Shown: positions 35,168 through 44,026 of the stretch, piece after piece
Numbering within the stretch: position 1 is the stretch's first letter
Layout of the letters: each line of letters begins with the position of its first letter
Position numbers and translations under genes: made by a program
Notes under the pieces: model-generated
Told to the model about the DNA's origin: nothing
Seen by the model: the letters and a program-made list of their open reading frames with translations, nothing else
Databases searched by the model: none
Assembly: GCA_021773295.1 (NCBI GenBank)
Contig: JAJFKI010000095.1
Location: 21,642 to 85,641, forward strand
Direction: 5' to 3'
DNA: 64,000 nt
Source: Gammaproteobacteria bacterium
GTDB lineage: Bacteria; Pseudomonadota; Gammaproteobacteria; UBA1113

Positions 35168-35986
35168 ATGCACGAACTTTTATTTTTTATTATTGGTGGT
35201 TGTTTCGCTGGTTTTCTAGCGGGGCTGTTAGGTATTGGCGGTGGCTTAGTGGTGGTGCCCTTTCTTGCGTTCTTTTTACCAAAGTATGGGATCCCTGAAG
35301 AGAGTGTGATGCATGTAGCCGTTGCAACGTCTTTGACGTTAATCGTCGCAACCTCGGCATCCTCCGTATATGCACACTATCGACGCGGTGGGATTGAATG
35401 GAAAGTTATTAAACGGCTATTACCCGGTATTATTCTCGGTGCATTCATTGGTGCCATGATTGCTGATTTCTTAGATAGTCGTTATTTGCGAATAATTTTT
35501 GGCTTGTTTGTGTGGTACATGTCCTATAATATTGGTTTGCAAAAAAGTCCTAAACAAGGCGAGCGAAACATTCCTAAACCATGGATATTAAGAGTTCATG
35601 GAACGTTTATCTCAACCTTTTGTACCATGTTGGGTACTGGTGGTGGTAGTTTATTCGTTCCTTATTTTGCGCATTATGGGGTGCCGATGCGTAAAGCCGT
35701 TGCTACCTCAGCAGCCTGTGGTTTACCGTTGGCGATTGCCGGGGTCACAGCATTAATTCTAGCGGGTGCCAATGAAGTACACTTGCCACCTGGCGCTATT
35801 GGTTATGTGTATCTGCCAGCCTTTGCGGCAATGGTGTTGCCAAGTGTTTTGTTAGCGCCTTTTGGTGCGAAGATGGCACATACCATTCCTGTGGTTATAC
35901 TGCGGCGTATTTTTGCGGTGTTTTTGTTATTGGTTGGGCTGGATATGCTGTGGAAAGCGATCATTGATTTTATTAATTTTATTTAA
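35168..35986 (+). CDS. Sulfite exporter TauE/SafE family membrane protein
   Basis: The ATG at 35168 has GAAGAGG seven bases upstream; an earlier start at 35135 overlaps ptsP and is less likely. The 272-residue protein has about eight membrane helices in two related halves. Each half carries a glycine-rich motif: GFLAGLLGIGGGLVVVPFLA near the start and STFCTMLGTGGGSLFVPYF near residue 150. TauE/SafE proteins export sulfite, sulfoacetate and other organosulfur anions, but many have unknown substrates. The gene sits between ptsP and lgt, where E. coli has no extra gene, and may be cotranscribed with ptsP. Confidence 0.88.
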   Translation: MHELLFFIIGGCFAGFLAGLLGIGGGLVVVPFLAFFLPKYGIPEESVMHVAVATSLTLIVATSASSVYAHYRRGGIEWKVIKRLLPGIILGAFIGAMIADFLDSRYLRIIFGLFVWYMSYNIGLQKSPKQGERNIPKPWILRVHGTFISTFCTMLGTGGGSLFVPYFAHYGVPMRKAVATSAACGLPLAIAGVTALILAGANEVHLPPGAIGYVYLPAFAAMVLPSVLLAPFGAKMAHTIPVVILRRIFAVFLLLVGLDMLWKAIIDFINFI

Positions 35987-36005
35987 AAATTGAGTTTTGA
36001 TTGCC

Positions 36006-36100
36006 GCCTCTTTCTAGGCGTGGGCTTCCCTCCCAATGGCTCGTCGGCCTCCGGCCTCCTGCGCTTGATTTGGAAGGGAAGCCCACGCCTAGAAAGAGGC
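36006..36100. repeat. Palindromic element C (25-bp perfect arms)
   Basis: Arms 36006-36030 and 36076-36100 are exact reverse complements (GCCTCTTTCTAGGCGTGGGC...). The 45-base centre contains CGGCCTCCGGCC and differs from the core of elements A and B. It lies between tauE and lgt and resembles a long terminator hairpin without a T run. Confidence 0.85.
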
Positions 36101-36154
36101 TAGAAAGTGCAATTTTCTTTATGCTTGCTTTAGACGTTTTTGAGAAGAGAAATT

Positions 36155-36964
36155 ATGTTGACTTATCCTGTGATTAATCCTGTGGCTTTGCAGCTTGGGC
36201 CTGTGAGTGTCCATTGGTATGGACTGATGTATTTGATTGGCTTTTTGGGGGCTTGGATCTTGTTAGCGTATCGGGCGCGTAAGCCTGGTAGTGGTTGGAC
36301 TACGGCCCAAGTTGGGGATTTAATATTTTATGGCGCGCTGGGTGTGATCATTGGTGGGCGTGTTGGCTATATGTTGTTTTATGACTTACCTAGTTTTATG
36401 GCTAATCCTTTGGTGATTTTTAAAGTGTGGCAAGGGGGCATGTCTTTTCACGGTGGCTTGATTGGTGTGGTGTTGGCGATTTGGATTTATGGTTGGCGTT
36501 ATAAAAAATCTTTTGTGAACGTGGGTGATTTTATTGCGCCAGTGGCACCGCTTGGTTTAGCTGCGGGGCGTATTGGTAATTTTATTAATGGTGAACTGTG
36601 GGGGAAAGCCACAACGGTGCCTTGGGGTATGGTCTTCCCAACCGGTGGGCCAGAACCACGTCATCCTTCGCAGCTTTATGAGTTTGGTCTTGAGGGTGTT
36701 GTTTTGTTTGTGATTCTTTGGGTCTTTTCCAGGAAGCCAAGGCCACCGATGGCTGTCGGTGGGTTATTCCTGTTACTTTATGGCAGTTTTAGATTTTTTT
36801 GTGAATTCTTCCGTCAGCCCGATCCGCAGTTAGGGTATCTTGCCTTTGGCTGGCTGTCCATGGGACAATTATTATCAATTCCTATGATTATTATCGGAAT
36901 CATTTTATTATTGGTGGCATACCGACACAATAACAGGAGATTAAACCATGAAACAGTATCTTGA
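36155..36964 (+). CDS. lgt: Prolipoprotein diacylglyceryl transferase
   Basis: From ATG 36155 (a TTG at 36140 is the alternative) the 269-residue membrane protein shows the Lgt signatures [29 protein letters not shown] with the catalytic-region His, and [24 protein letters not shown] lies near residue 170. It attaches diacylglycerol to the lipobox Cys of prolipoproteins in the inner membrane. The last 17 bases overlap thyA, and the lgt-thyA pairing is conserved in E. coli and relatives, so the two are translationally coupled. Confidence 0.96.
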   Translation: MLTYPVINPVALQLGPVSVHWYGLMYLIGFLGAWILLAYRARKPGSGWTTAQVGDLIFYGALGVIIGGRVGYMLFYDLPSFMANPLVIFKVWQGGMSFHGGLIGVVLAIWIYGWRYKKSFVNVGDFIAPVAPLGLAAGRIGNFINGELWGKATTVPWGMVFPTGGPEPRHPSQLYEFGLEGVVLFVILWVFSRKPRPPMAVGGLFLLLYGSFRFFCEFFRQPDPQLGYLAFGWLSMGQLLSIPMIIIGIILLLVAYRHNNRRLNHETVS

Positions 36965-37742
36965 TTACTTACGGCACGTTAGTGAAAACGGTGTTGAGAA
37001 AAAGGATCGTACGGGTATTGGTATTACTTCAACCTTTGGTTATCAAATGCGTTTCAGTCTTGCAAAAGGGTTCCCATTAGTCACTACCAAGAAGATCCAT
37101 CTTAAAAGTATCATTTACGAATTGTTATGGTTTTTGAAAGGCGATACCAATGTAAAATATTTGCAAGATAATGGTGTTAGAATTTGGAATGAGTGGGCCG
37201 GTGAAGATGGCGAGCTGGGTCCCGTGTATGGAAAGCAGTGGCGCTCATGGCCGACACCTAATGGCGTTTACATCGATCAAATTGCACAAGTGATGCAGCA
37301 AATCAAAACAAATGCTAACTCTAGGCGTTTGATCGTGAGTGCCTGGAACGTGGGTAGCTTAGAAGAAATGGCATTACCTCCTTGCCATATGTTATTCCAA
37401 TTTTATGTAGCTAATGGTCGTTTATCCTGTCAATTGTACCAGCGATCTGCAGATTCATTTTTAGGCGTGCCATTTAATATTGCCTCGTATGCACTTCTAA
37501 CCCACATGATGGCTAAACAATGTGGCTTAGATGTTGGTGAGTTCATATGGACCGGAGGCGATTGCCATATTTATGATAATCACAAAGAACAAGTCGAGTT
37601 ACAATTATCACGCGAACCTTATGACTTACCACAATTAGTCATCCACAAAAAACCAGAAAAAATCGAAGACTACGAATTCGAAGATGTCGAAATCGTCGGC
37701 TATCAATGCCACCCAACGATTAAAGGCACGGTTGCCGTTTAA
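36948..37742 (+). CDS. thyA: Thymidylate synthase ThyA
   Basis: The 264-residue enzyme has [16 protein letters not shown] at the start, the catalytic Cys in [12 protein letters not shown] (residue about 146), [20 protein letters not shown], and [11 protein letters not shown] with the substrate-binding residues. Its length equals that of E. coli ThyA. It methylates dUMP to dTMP using methylene-tetrahydrofolate. It starts inside lgt behind AGGAG. Confidence 0.97.
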   Translation: MKQYLDYLRHVSENGVEKKDRTGIGITSTFGYQMRFSLAKGFPLVTTKKIHLKSIIYELLWFLKGDTNVKYLQDNGVRIWNEWAGEDGELGPVYGKQWRSWPTPNGVYIDQIAQVMQQIKTNANSRRLIVSAWNVGSLEEMALPPCHMLFQFYVANGRLSCQLYQRSADSFLGVPFNIASYALLTHMMAKQCGLDVGEFIWTGGDCHIYDNHKEQVELQLSREPYDLPQLVIHKKPEKIEDYEFEDVEIVGYQCHPTIKGTVAV

Positions 37743-37753
37743 ATTAGGGACGA

Positions 37754-39103
37754 TTATGACTGTCTGGCAATGTGTAGACCTTTCAGCAAAATTAAGGCTT
37801 CATTTAGCTGGTAATCTTTCACAGCCAAGGGTTGTTTGCCTTTTTTAGTATTTTTCTTATTGCTTGTAGTGTTAGTGCTTACATTTTTTTGTCCATTACC
37901 ATTTTCAAGGTGGTTGCCTAAATCAGCTTCTTTCAAAATTGCAATATCAAAACTACCCTTCGCCATTTTCACATCCATGGGCTCAACAAATACATCTGGC
38001 TTGATGCCTTTCGCTTGTATGGAGCGGCCTTTAGGTGTGTAATACAACGCTGTTGTTAATTTAACACCACGAGTTTTATCTAAGGGTAAGACTGTTTGTA
38101 CAGAACCTTTACCAAAGGTTGGTGTACCCATGAGAATAGCGCGATGGTGATCTTGCAACGCGCCAGCAACGATTTCAGAACCTGAAGCAGAGCCTTCGTT
38201 GATTAACACAACAATAGGAATACCTTTTAGCGCATCACCAGGGTTTGCTTCAGCGGCAAATTGCGCGCCACGAATACGGCCTTTGGTATAAACAATGAGT
38301 TTATTCTTTTTTAGTGTACTGCTATCAATAAAGGTATCAGACACAGAAATGGCTGAATCTAATAAACCACCCGGATTATTTCTCAAGTCAAGGACAATAC
38401 CTTTTAAAGGCGTCGATGATGCTTTGTTTAATTTATCGATGGCTTGTATTACATTTTTTGCGGTGGGTGATTGGAAATGGCTAATACGAATATAACCGTA
38501 GCCAGGTTCTAATATGTGGCTTTTTACACTTTTTATTTTGATAATGTCACGAATTAAATCAAAATTAAGCGGTTGCTTTTCAGATTTACGATAAATCGTT
38601 AAATTAATTTTTGTGCCTTTTTTACCGCGCATTTCTTTCACCGCTTCCGTTAGGCTCATGCCTTTGACGGGTTTATTATTGATACGGATGATTAAGTCAG
38701 CGGGTTTAATACCAGCATTATATGCAGGGGTATCATCAATCGGACTGACCACACGAATGTAATCATCTTCCATGGTGACTTCAATGCCAAGGCCACCAAA
38801 CTCGCCGGACGTTTGTGATTTCAAATCAGCAAATTCATTGACGTCTAAATAACTGGAGTGTGGATCCAAGCCTTGTAGCATACCGCGGATGGCATCATCA
38901 AATAATTTAGAATTCTCCACATCTTCAACGTAAAACTTTTTGATTTGACCGATGGCCGTGCTAAAGCGTTGAACGTCTTCGGGGGAAAGTCTGTCAGATT
39001 TTTTACTAATCGCTTTGGGTGGAGTAGTGCTTTCGACTGCATAACTCACTGTGCTGATCATAAAAACAACTGCAATCAATGCTGATAATAGTACTCGTCT
39101 CAT
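37754..39103 (-). CDS. ctpA: S41 family C-terminal processing peptidase (CtpA)
   Basis: The 449-residue periplasmic protease has a signal peptide (VLLSALIAVVFMISTVSYA), a PDZ domain (about residues 95-175, GLGIEVTMEDDYIRVVSP), and the S41 catalytic core. The nucleophile Ser lies in NEGSASGSEIVAGAL and the Lys in GTPTFGKGSVQTVLP. The tail after residue 390 is K/N/T-rich and low in complexity. CtpA-type peptidases trim periplasmic proteins and murein hydrolases. It is the last gene of the trmL-gpmI-envC-ctpA run, 42 bases after envC; a shared role with EnvC in wall turnover is plausible. Confidence 0.93.
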   Translation of the reverse strand: MRRVLLSALIAVVFMISTVSYAVESTTPPKAISKKSDRLSPEDVQRFSTAIGQIKKFYVEDVENSKLFDDAIRGMLQGLDPHSSYLDVNEFADLKSQTSGEFGGLGIEVTMEDDYIRVVSPIDDTPAYNAGIKPADLIIRINNKPVKGMSLTEAVKEMRGKKGTKINLTIYRKSEKQPLNFDLIRDIIKIKSVKSHILEPGYGYIRISHFQSPTAKNVIQAIDKLNKASSTPLKGIVLDLRNNPGGLLDSAISVSDTFIDSSTLKKNKLIVYTKGRIRGAQFAAEANPGDALKGIPIVVLINEGSASGSEIVAGALQDHHRAILMGTPTFGKGSVQTVLPLDKTRGVKLTTALYYTPKGRSIQAKGIKPDVFVEPMDVKMAKGSFDIAILKEADLGNHLENGNGQKNVSTNTTSNKKNTKKGKQPLAVKDYQLNEALILLKGLHIARQS

Positions 39104-39145
39104 TTATGCCTCCTGGCCGGTAATTTTTCATTATGTTTGCAACAA

Positions 39146-40312
39146 TCAAGCCAACCATTGCGATTTTATTTTATTTGTACACCAATACCTTGGGTTCAAA
39201 GCCTGCCCATTGAACCGTACTTCAAAGTATAGTCCGGATCGGCTAAATCCGCCGCTATTTCCCACTTTTGCGAGTAAATCACCGGCATTTACCCGATCAT
39301 TTACCTTGCGATAGAGGCTTTGATTGTGTCCATAGAGGCTCATATACCCATTGCCATGATCGACGATGATAAGCAAACCATAACCTTTTAACCAACCTGA
39401 AAATACCACCCTGCCGGGGTAAATAGCGTAAATATCTTGTCCTTGGGGGGCAGAAATAAGTACACCTGTATAGGTTAAGCGAGTATTTTCGATATTAGTC
39501 CCAAAGTTCTGGGTGACTTTGCCCTTGGTGGGCCAGGGGAATTGACCTTTTAATTGAGCAAAGGCCAAAGGAGGAGGCGTGACGGGGTTACGTTGTTCTT
39601 GCTGTTGTAATTGTTGAATGATGTTTAGCAAGGCTTGTTTATTTCGTTGTAAGCGCTGCAATTGAGTGGCTTTGTTACTTATTTCTTGCTGAATATTAGC
39701 GAGAATCGTATCGCGATTTTCACTGCGTTGTTTTAATTGATCGATTTTATTTTCTTTCTTGTTGGCCATGGTTTGCAATTTTTTCGTTTCATGTTTTATG
39801 CGTGCCTCATTGCGTAACAGCTGTTTGACTAAGCGATGATAATCTTTTATCAATTGGGTTCTGGAATGATGCAAGTATTGGTAGTACACCAAGTTGCGCC
39901 CCATGGTGGATGGATTTTTTTGATTGAGCACCATTTTTAAATAATCTTGCTGGCCATTGACATAGTGATTGACTAACTGTGCAGACAATAAGCGTTGCTG
40001 TTCTTTTAAGGATTGCTCTAAGTGTCGTTGCTGTTGCTGTAATTGCGAGAGTGATTTACTTTGTACCGCGATATTATTATTTAATTCATCGAGGGATTGA
40101 TGTAAACGGCCAATGATTTCTTCAGAATTTCTCAATTCATTTTCTAATAGGGAATAGCGGCTTCTATCGCGGTCGAGCTTTTGTTGCAATAAAGAAATTT
40201 CTTGATCAAGGTTACGTAGTTTAGTTTGTTCTTGATAAACGGAATCTGCCTGTGTACCAAAGCTCAGTATTAAAGTAAAAAATGTAAGGCTGTAAAGAAT
40301 AAATTTTTTCAT
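39146..40312 (-). CDS. envC: Murein hydrolase activator EnvC
   Basis: The 388-residue protein has a signal peptide (FILYSLTFFTLILSFGTQA), a long coiled coil (about residues 25-235, rich in Q, L, E and R) and a C-terminal LytM domain. The domain reads GRVVFSGWLKGYGLLIIVDHGNG followed by MSLYGHNQSL (about residues 300-332). The first zinc-binding His and Asp of active M23 peptidases are absent (TYTGVLISAPQGQ in that place), so it should be a non-enzymatic activator as in E. coli EnvC. It works with FtsEX to activate amidases at the division site. Its start overlaps the gpmI stop by 4 bases, an order also seen in E. coli. Confidence 0.94.
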   Translation of the reverse strand: MKKFILYSLTFFTLILSFGTQADSVYQEQTKLRNLDQEISLLQQKLDRDRSRYSLLENELRNSEEIIGRLHQSLDELNNNIAVQSKSLSQLQQQQRHLEQSLKEQQRLLSAQLVNHYVNGQQDYLKMVLNQKNPSTMGRNLVYYQYLHHSRTQLIKDYHRLVKQLLRNEARIKHETKKLQTMANKKENKIDQLKQRSENRDTILANIQQEISNKATQLQRLQRNKQALLNIIQQLQQQEQRNPVTPPPLAFAQLKGQFPWPTKGKVTQNFGTNIENTRLTYTGVLISAPQGQDIYAIYPGRVVFSGWLKGYGLLIIVDHGNGYMSLYGHNQSLYRKVNDRVNAGDLLAKVGNSGGFSRSGLYFEVRFNGQALNPRYWCTNKIKSQWLA

Positions 40313-41853
40313 TTTAATTGTAGCAATGGCTTTCCTGTCATTTCTTTAGGGATCGCAATGCCCATTAATGCGAGTAAGGTCGGTGCGATATCTGATAACT
40401 TTCCCTGTCGTTCACTAAACGTGGCTTCACGACCAAAATAACATAATGGTACAGGTTCGCATGTGTGAGCCGTATGAGCTTGATTGGTTTTTTCATCAAA
40501 CATAAATTCAGCATTACCGTGATCAGCAGTGACGAGCATTTCTCCCTTCACGCTACCTAAGGCCTGCATTAACCGGCCAAGACATTGGTCAATGGTTTCA
40601 ATGGCTTTAACGGTTGCTTCAAAGTCACCGGTGTGTCCCACCATATCAGGGTTAGCAAAGTTGCAAATAATGACATCATAATGCTGGCCATTGATTACTT
40701 CGACTAGTTTATCTGTGACTTTTTTGGCGCTCATTTGTGGCTGTAAATCGTAGGTGGCCACCTTAGGAGATGGAATTAACACTCGGCCTTCTCCGGCAAA
40801 CTCTTCTTCAATACCGCCATTAAAAAAGAATGTCACATGGGCATATTTTTCCGTTTCCGCAATGCGCAATTGTTTTAATTTTTGTTCGGCAATCACTTGC
40901 CCTAAGGTGTTATTCAAGCTTTGTGGTGTATAAGCTACACTGGCAGGGATATCCTGGGCATATTGCGTTAAGCTGACAAAGTCAGCTAATTGCGGATGCT
41001 TTTCTCGTTCGAAGCCAGAAAAGTCTGGTAAGGTAAAGGCATAAGATAATTCCCGAGCACGATCAGCCCTAAAATTCATGAAGATAACAACGTCATTATC
41101 ATCAATGGTAACAGCGTGCTCGTCATCGCGATGAATACTAGTGGCTTTGACAAACTCATCAGTTTCACCATCATGATAAGCGGCATCTAATCCAGCTTCA
41201 GCGGTTTTCGCGTGACGGTGGGCTTTACCGGTTGTTAATAAATCATAAGCTGCTTGCACCCGCTCCCAACGTTTGTCTCTATCCATGGCGTAGTAACGCC
41301 CAACAATCGAAGCAATTCTGCCAAGTTGTAACTGACGACAATGATCATCAATGGCGAGCAAAGAAGCTGTGGCACTTTTTGGCGGTGTATCACGTCCATC
41401 CAAAATCGCATGCATAAATACATCAGATACTTGTTGCTCTGCGCAAACTTCTAATAAGGCATGAATATGTTCTTCATGACTATGCACACCACCTGGCGAC
41501 AATAAACCAAGAATGTGTAATTTGGACTGATGTTGTTTTGCTTGCTGTATGGCGTTTAGCAATACGGGATTATCAAAAAATTCTTTATTTTCGATAGCTT
41601 CCGTTACCCGTGTATAATCTTGATAAACAATGCGCCCCGCGCCAATATTCAAATGCCCCACTTCAGAATTACCCATTTGCTTATCTGGCAGGCCAACATA
41701 GTGGCCAGAGCCTTCAATCAAGGTGTGGGGATGCTCTTGCCATAACTTGTCCCAATGGGGCGTATTAGCTGCCGCAATAGCATTATATTGAGTCTCTTCA
41801 CGATAACCCCAGCCATCGAGGATTAATAATAAAAAAGGTTTAGGTTTCGTCAT
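40309..41853 (-). CDS. gpmI: 2,3-bisphosphoglycerate-independent phosphoglycerate mutase
   Basis: The 514-residue enzyme belongs to the alkaline phosphatase superfamily: LLILDGWGYRE at the start, the catalytic Ser in LPDKQMGNSEVGHLNIGAGR (about residue 62), HAILDGRDTPPKSA, NFRADRARELS, and the metal ligands NPDMVGHTGDF and TADHGNAE. It interconverts 3- and 2-phosphoglycerate in glycolysis using manganese and no cofactor. It is encoded between trmL (37 bases upstream) and envC. Confidence 0.97.
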   Translation of the reverse strand: MTKPKPFLLLILDGWGYREETQYNAIAAANTPHWDKLWQEHPHTLIEGSGHYVGLPDKQMGNSEVGHLNIGAGRIVYQDYTRVTEAIENKEFFDNPVLLNAIQQAKQHQSKLHILGLLSPGGVHSHEEHIHALLEVCAEQQVSDVFMHAILDGRDTPPKSATASLLAIDDHCRQLQLGRIASIVGRYYAMDRDKRWERVQAAYDLLTTGKAHRHAKTAEAGLDAAYHDGETDEFVKATSIHRDDEHAVTIDDNDVVIFMNFRADRARELSYAFTLPDFSGFEREKHPQLADFVSLTQYAQDIPASVAYTPQSLNNTLGQVIAEQKLKQLRIAETEKYAHVTFFFNGGIEEEFAGEGRVLIPSPKVATYDLQPQMSAKKVTDKLVEVINGQHYDVIICNFANPDMVGHTGDFEATVKAIETIDQCLGRLMQALGSVKGEMLVTADHGNAEFMFDEKTNQAHTAHTCEPVPLCYFGREATFSERQGKLSDIAPTLLALMGIAIPKEMTGKPLLQLK

Positions 41854-41890
41854 TGTTTATCCTATTTTTAGTGATGTAATAATACCATCA

Positions 41891-42355
41891 TTAGAAAGCG
41901 CCATTAAAGTCTATTTGCCGCCAGGCTTCATATAAAATTACGGCAACTGAGTTGGAGAGGTTTAAGCTACGGCTATTAGCCATCATGGGAATGCGGATAA
42001 TATGTTCACTGGGGATGTTAGTGAGGATGCTTTGTGGTAAGCCACGAGTTTCTGGACCAAAAAGGAAGGTGTCATTGTCCTGATACCGGGGGCTGGCGTG
42101 GGCTTTAGTGCCTTTGGTAGAGCAGGCAAAAATACGAGCCGGTTTAATCGTATCAAGAAAACTCGGATAATCATCATGCTCCGTCACATGGGTTAATTCC
42201 CGATAATCCAGGCCCGCCCGCCTAACGCGCTTTTCATCCAGGGTAAATCCCAAGGGCTTAATCAAATGTAAATGGCAGCCACTATTGGCGCATAAGCGAA
42301 TGATATTACCTGTATTAGGCGGTATTTCCGGCTCGAATAAGACGACATTAAACAT
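41891..42355 (-). CDS. trmL: tRNA (cytidine(34)-2'-O)-methyltransferase TrmL
   Basis: The 154-residue SPOUT methyltransferase has [20 protein letters not shown] at the start, [21 protein letters not shown] (quoted by its key residues K, P, L, G, F, R, R, A, G, L, D), [11 protein letters not shown], and the knot region [23 protein letters not shown]. It methylates the wobble base 34 of tRNA-Leu isoacceptors. It heads the minus-strand run with gpmI, envC and ctpA. Confidence 0.95.
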   Translation of the reverse strand: MFNVVLFEPEIPPNTGNIIRLCANSGCHLHLIKPLGFTLDEKRVRRAGLDYRELTHVTEHDDYPSFLDTIKPARIFACSTKGTKAHASPRYQDNDTFLFGPETRGLPQSILTNIPSEHIIRIPMMANSRSLNLSNSVAVILYEAWRQIDFNGAF

Positions 42356-42432
42356 AGTTTCCTCACTTTTGCGCGATTTTATACTAAATAGCGCCGAATA
42401 ACATTTCCTTAAACTTTGTGGATTAGTCTCTG

Positions 42433-42451
42433 TTCATCTGTAATGGGTATA
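42433..42451 (-). repeat. TATACCCAT-family dispersed repeat
   Basis: TTCATCTGTAATGGGTATA is the exact reverse complement of the outer part of the left arm at 29933-29953. It lies between trmL and the helicase-like remnant. Confidence 0.6.
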
Positions 42452-42611
42452 GTAGCGAGGAGAGTAGTCCTTATGGTGAGATACCTAGCAGTTTTGCCGC
42501 TGGCTATCTTCAACCCTAAGCTCCCAGCAGATCAATGTTTCATGTAATGCTTTGTTTTTAAAAGATAAATTCTTTAGCATGTAAACGCTAGCTGCGCAAC
42601 TTTTGTGATCC

Positions 42612-42685
42612 GGTGAGATATTTTAGGAGATGGTGAGATTGGTGAGATATCTTGATTGTTGGTTAGATTGGTGAGATATTTTGAC
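42612..42685. repeat. 29-bp tandem repeat (GGTGAGAT array)
   Basis: GGTGAGAT occurs at 42612, 42632, 42641 and 42670 and the variant GGTTAGAT at 42661, giving spacings of 20, 9, 20 and 9 bases. This is a 29-bp unit present about 2.5 times. It lies upstream of the ATP-binding protein remnant and may have been its operator. The rest of 42356-42747 contains no gene. Confidence 0.75.
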
Positions 42686-42747
42686 TATACTGTTAAGTAA
42701 AGGAATTAGGTTTTGCGATGACTGAAACAATCTTTGGTGTTTTCCAG

Positions 42748-43154
42748 GATTAGTTGATATTAATATCCTGGGTGATGGCACAACCTATCTACGCAACCCC
42801 ACAATAGCCCGCTTAGCTTACCAAATGCGATTGATTGAGACTCGTGGCACAGGGGTTAAATTAATTTATGAAAGCTGTAAAAAAGCAGGCATCAAAAAAC
42901 CAGAATATCATGAAGAAGGTGATTTTGTTAAAGTAATTTTTTACTTTGAAAAGGACTTTGAGCAGTATGAAGATGAAGTAGAAGGTATTCTTGCATTCAT
43001 GAAGACGCGCCCTAGTATTTCTGCACAAGAGTTAGCTGATTATTTATCCGTATCTCGAAATACCGCCATAAGAAAATTAAATCAACTGGGCGAAAAGGGA
43101 ATGGTTAAAAAGATAGGCAAAGGCCCTGCAGTTAGATATATGATCGGCTACTAA
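42748..43154 (+). pseudogene. C-terminal remnant of AlbA_2/RecG-like ATP-binding protein
   Basis: The open frame from about 42748 reads PGLVDINILGDGTTYLRNP followed by IARLAYQMRLIETRGTGV. This is the HATPase_c_4 end of RecG-like ATP-binding regulators (NP-I-A, then E-x-x-G-x-G). It is followed by an HTH at the C-terminus: SAQELADYLSVSRNTAIRKL near residue 75 of the part after ATG 42825. The N-terminal AlbA_2 domain is missing, and a short MTETIFGVFQD reading from 42718 in another frame may be the original start. About two-thirds of the gene appears deleted. From ATG 42825 a protein of 109 residues could still be made and could act as a small DNA-binding protein. Confidence 0.7.
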
Positions 43155-43232
43155 TAGGTCAAAAAGTTAATTCGATTCTTCAAAAGGGGTTCAAAAAATG
43201 GTGGCATGGGACCTTCAAGAAGAACGTAAGTG

Positions 43233-44000
43233 CTACAAATCTTCCCAAGTATCTAAATTGTCTTCCTCAACCACGGTGCCATCTTTTTCTTTTTTGGTGG
43301 CATGTTTTTTGCCGATCAAGCTTTTTCGATTGATTAAGCTGTCACGTTTTTGCAAGTAAGCATCGCGCATGAAGACGTAGGGATCGAGGCTTGCGCGTTC
43401 AGCGACGTTTTCATTCGCGAGTAAGGTTGCGCGGAAATTTAATAAGTCTAAGGCAAATAAACCGATGCTTAATGAGGGCGGTCTGATGGCTGGCCAGAGA
43501 CTAAGGTAAGCAATATTAATGGGCCAAGCCGCAGCATCACGGAAGGTGCTAGGGCCTAAGAAGGGAATAACTAAATAGGGTGCATCTTTGAAACCCCAGC
43601 GAGCGAAGGTGACGCCTAAGTCAGTGTAGTATCTATCTATACCCATAGCACTGGCCGTATCAAACAAGCCACCAATACCAGCCGTGGTGTTAATCAAGAA
43701 ACGCCAGCTGCTGAGAAATGCTCTAGGAAAGTCCAGTTGTAAAATAAAATTTAACGTGGTGGGCACTTCTGCCATGTTATTAAAGAAATTGCTGACGCCT
43801 TTGCGTGCGGGTGATGGTAATTTGTTATAGACGCGAGATGCCGGTTTATAAATAACTTGATCGACTTTTTCATTGAATTTAAACGCATTGCGATTGAAGT
43901 GTTCCATGGGATCATTCGGATAAGGTTTCTTGGCGCAGGCACAAAGGCAGATGACGGCCATTAATGAGAGTAGCATCGCACGGTGGAACAGTGTTTTCAT
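43233..44000 (-). CDS. mlaA: MlaA family outer membrane lipoprotein (VacJ)
   Basis: The 255-residue product has a lipoprotein signal (LMAVICLCACAKKPYPNDP, with Cys in the lipobox), then DPMEHFNRNAFKFNEKVD, NFFNNMAEVPTTLN, RFLINTTAGIGGLFDTAS, and APYLVIPFLGPSTFRDA, all conserved in MlaA. MlaA extracts misplaced phospholipids from the outer leaflet of the outer membrane and hands them to MlaC. The other mla genes are not here. The tail after residue 220 is charged and rich in K and E/D. It lies 26 bases downstream of the aminopeptidase-like gene. Confidence 0.94.
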   Translation of the reverse strand: MKTLFHRAMLLSLMAVICLCACAKKPYPNDPMEHFNRNAFKFNEKVDQVIYKPASRVYNKLPSPARKGVSNFFNNMAEVPTTLNFILQLDFPRAFLSSWRFLINTTAGIGGLFDTASAMGIDRYYTDLGVTFARWGFKDAPYLVIPFLGPSTFRDAAAWPINIAYLSLWPAIRPPSLSIGLFALDLLNFRATLLANENVAERASLDPYVFMRDAYLQKRDSLINRKSLIGKKHATKKEKDGTVVEEDNLDTWEDL

Positions 44001-44026
44001 AAATCCCTTGTTAGTCAGTGGAGCCC

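Noticed and set aside
42612..42685. CRISPR array
   Set aside because: The 29-bp units are contiguous with no unique spacers, and no cas gene is present.
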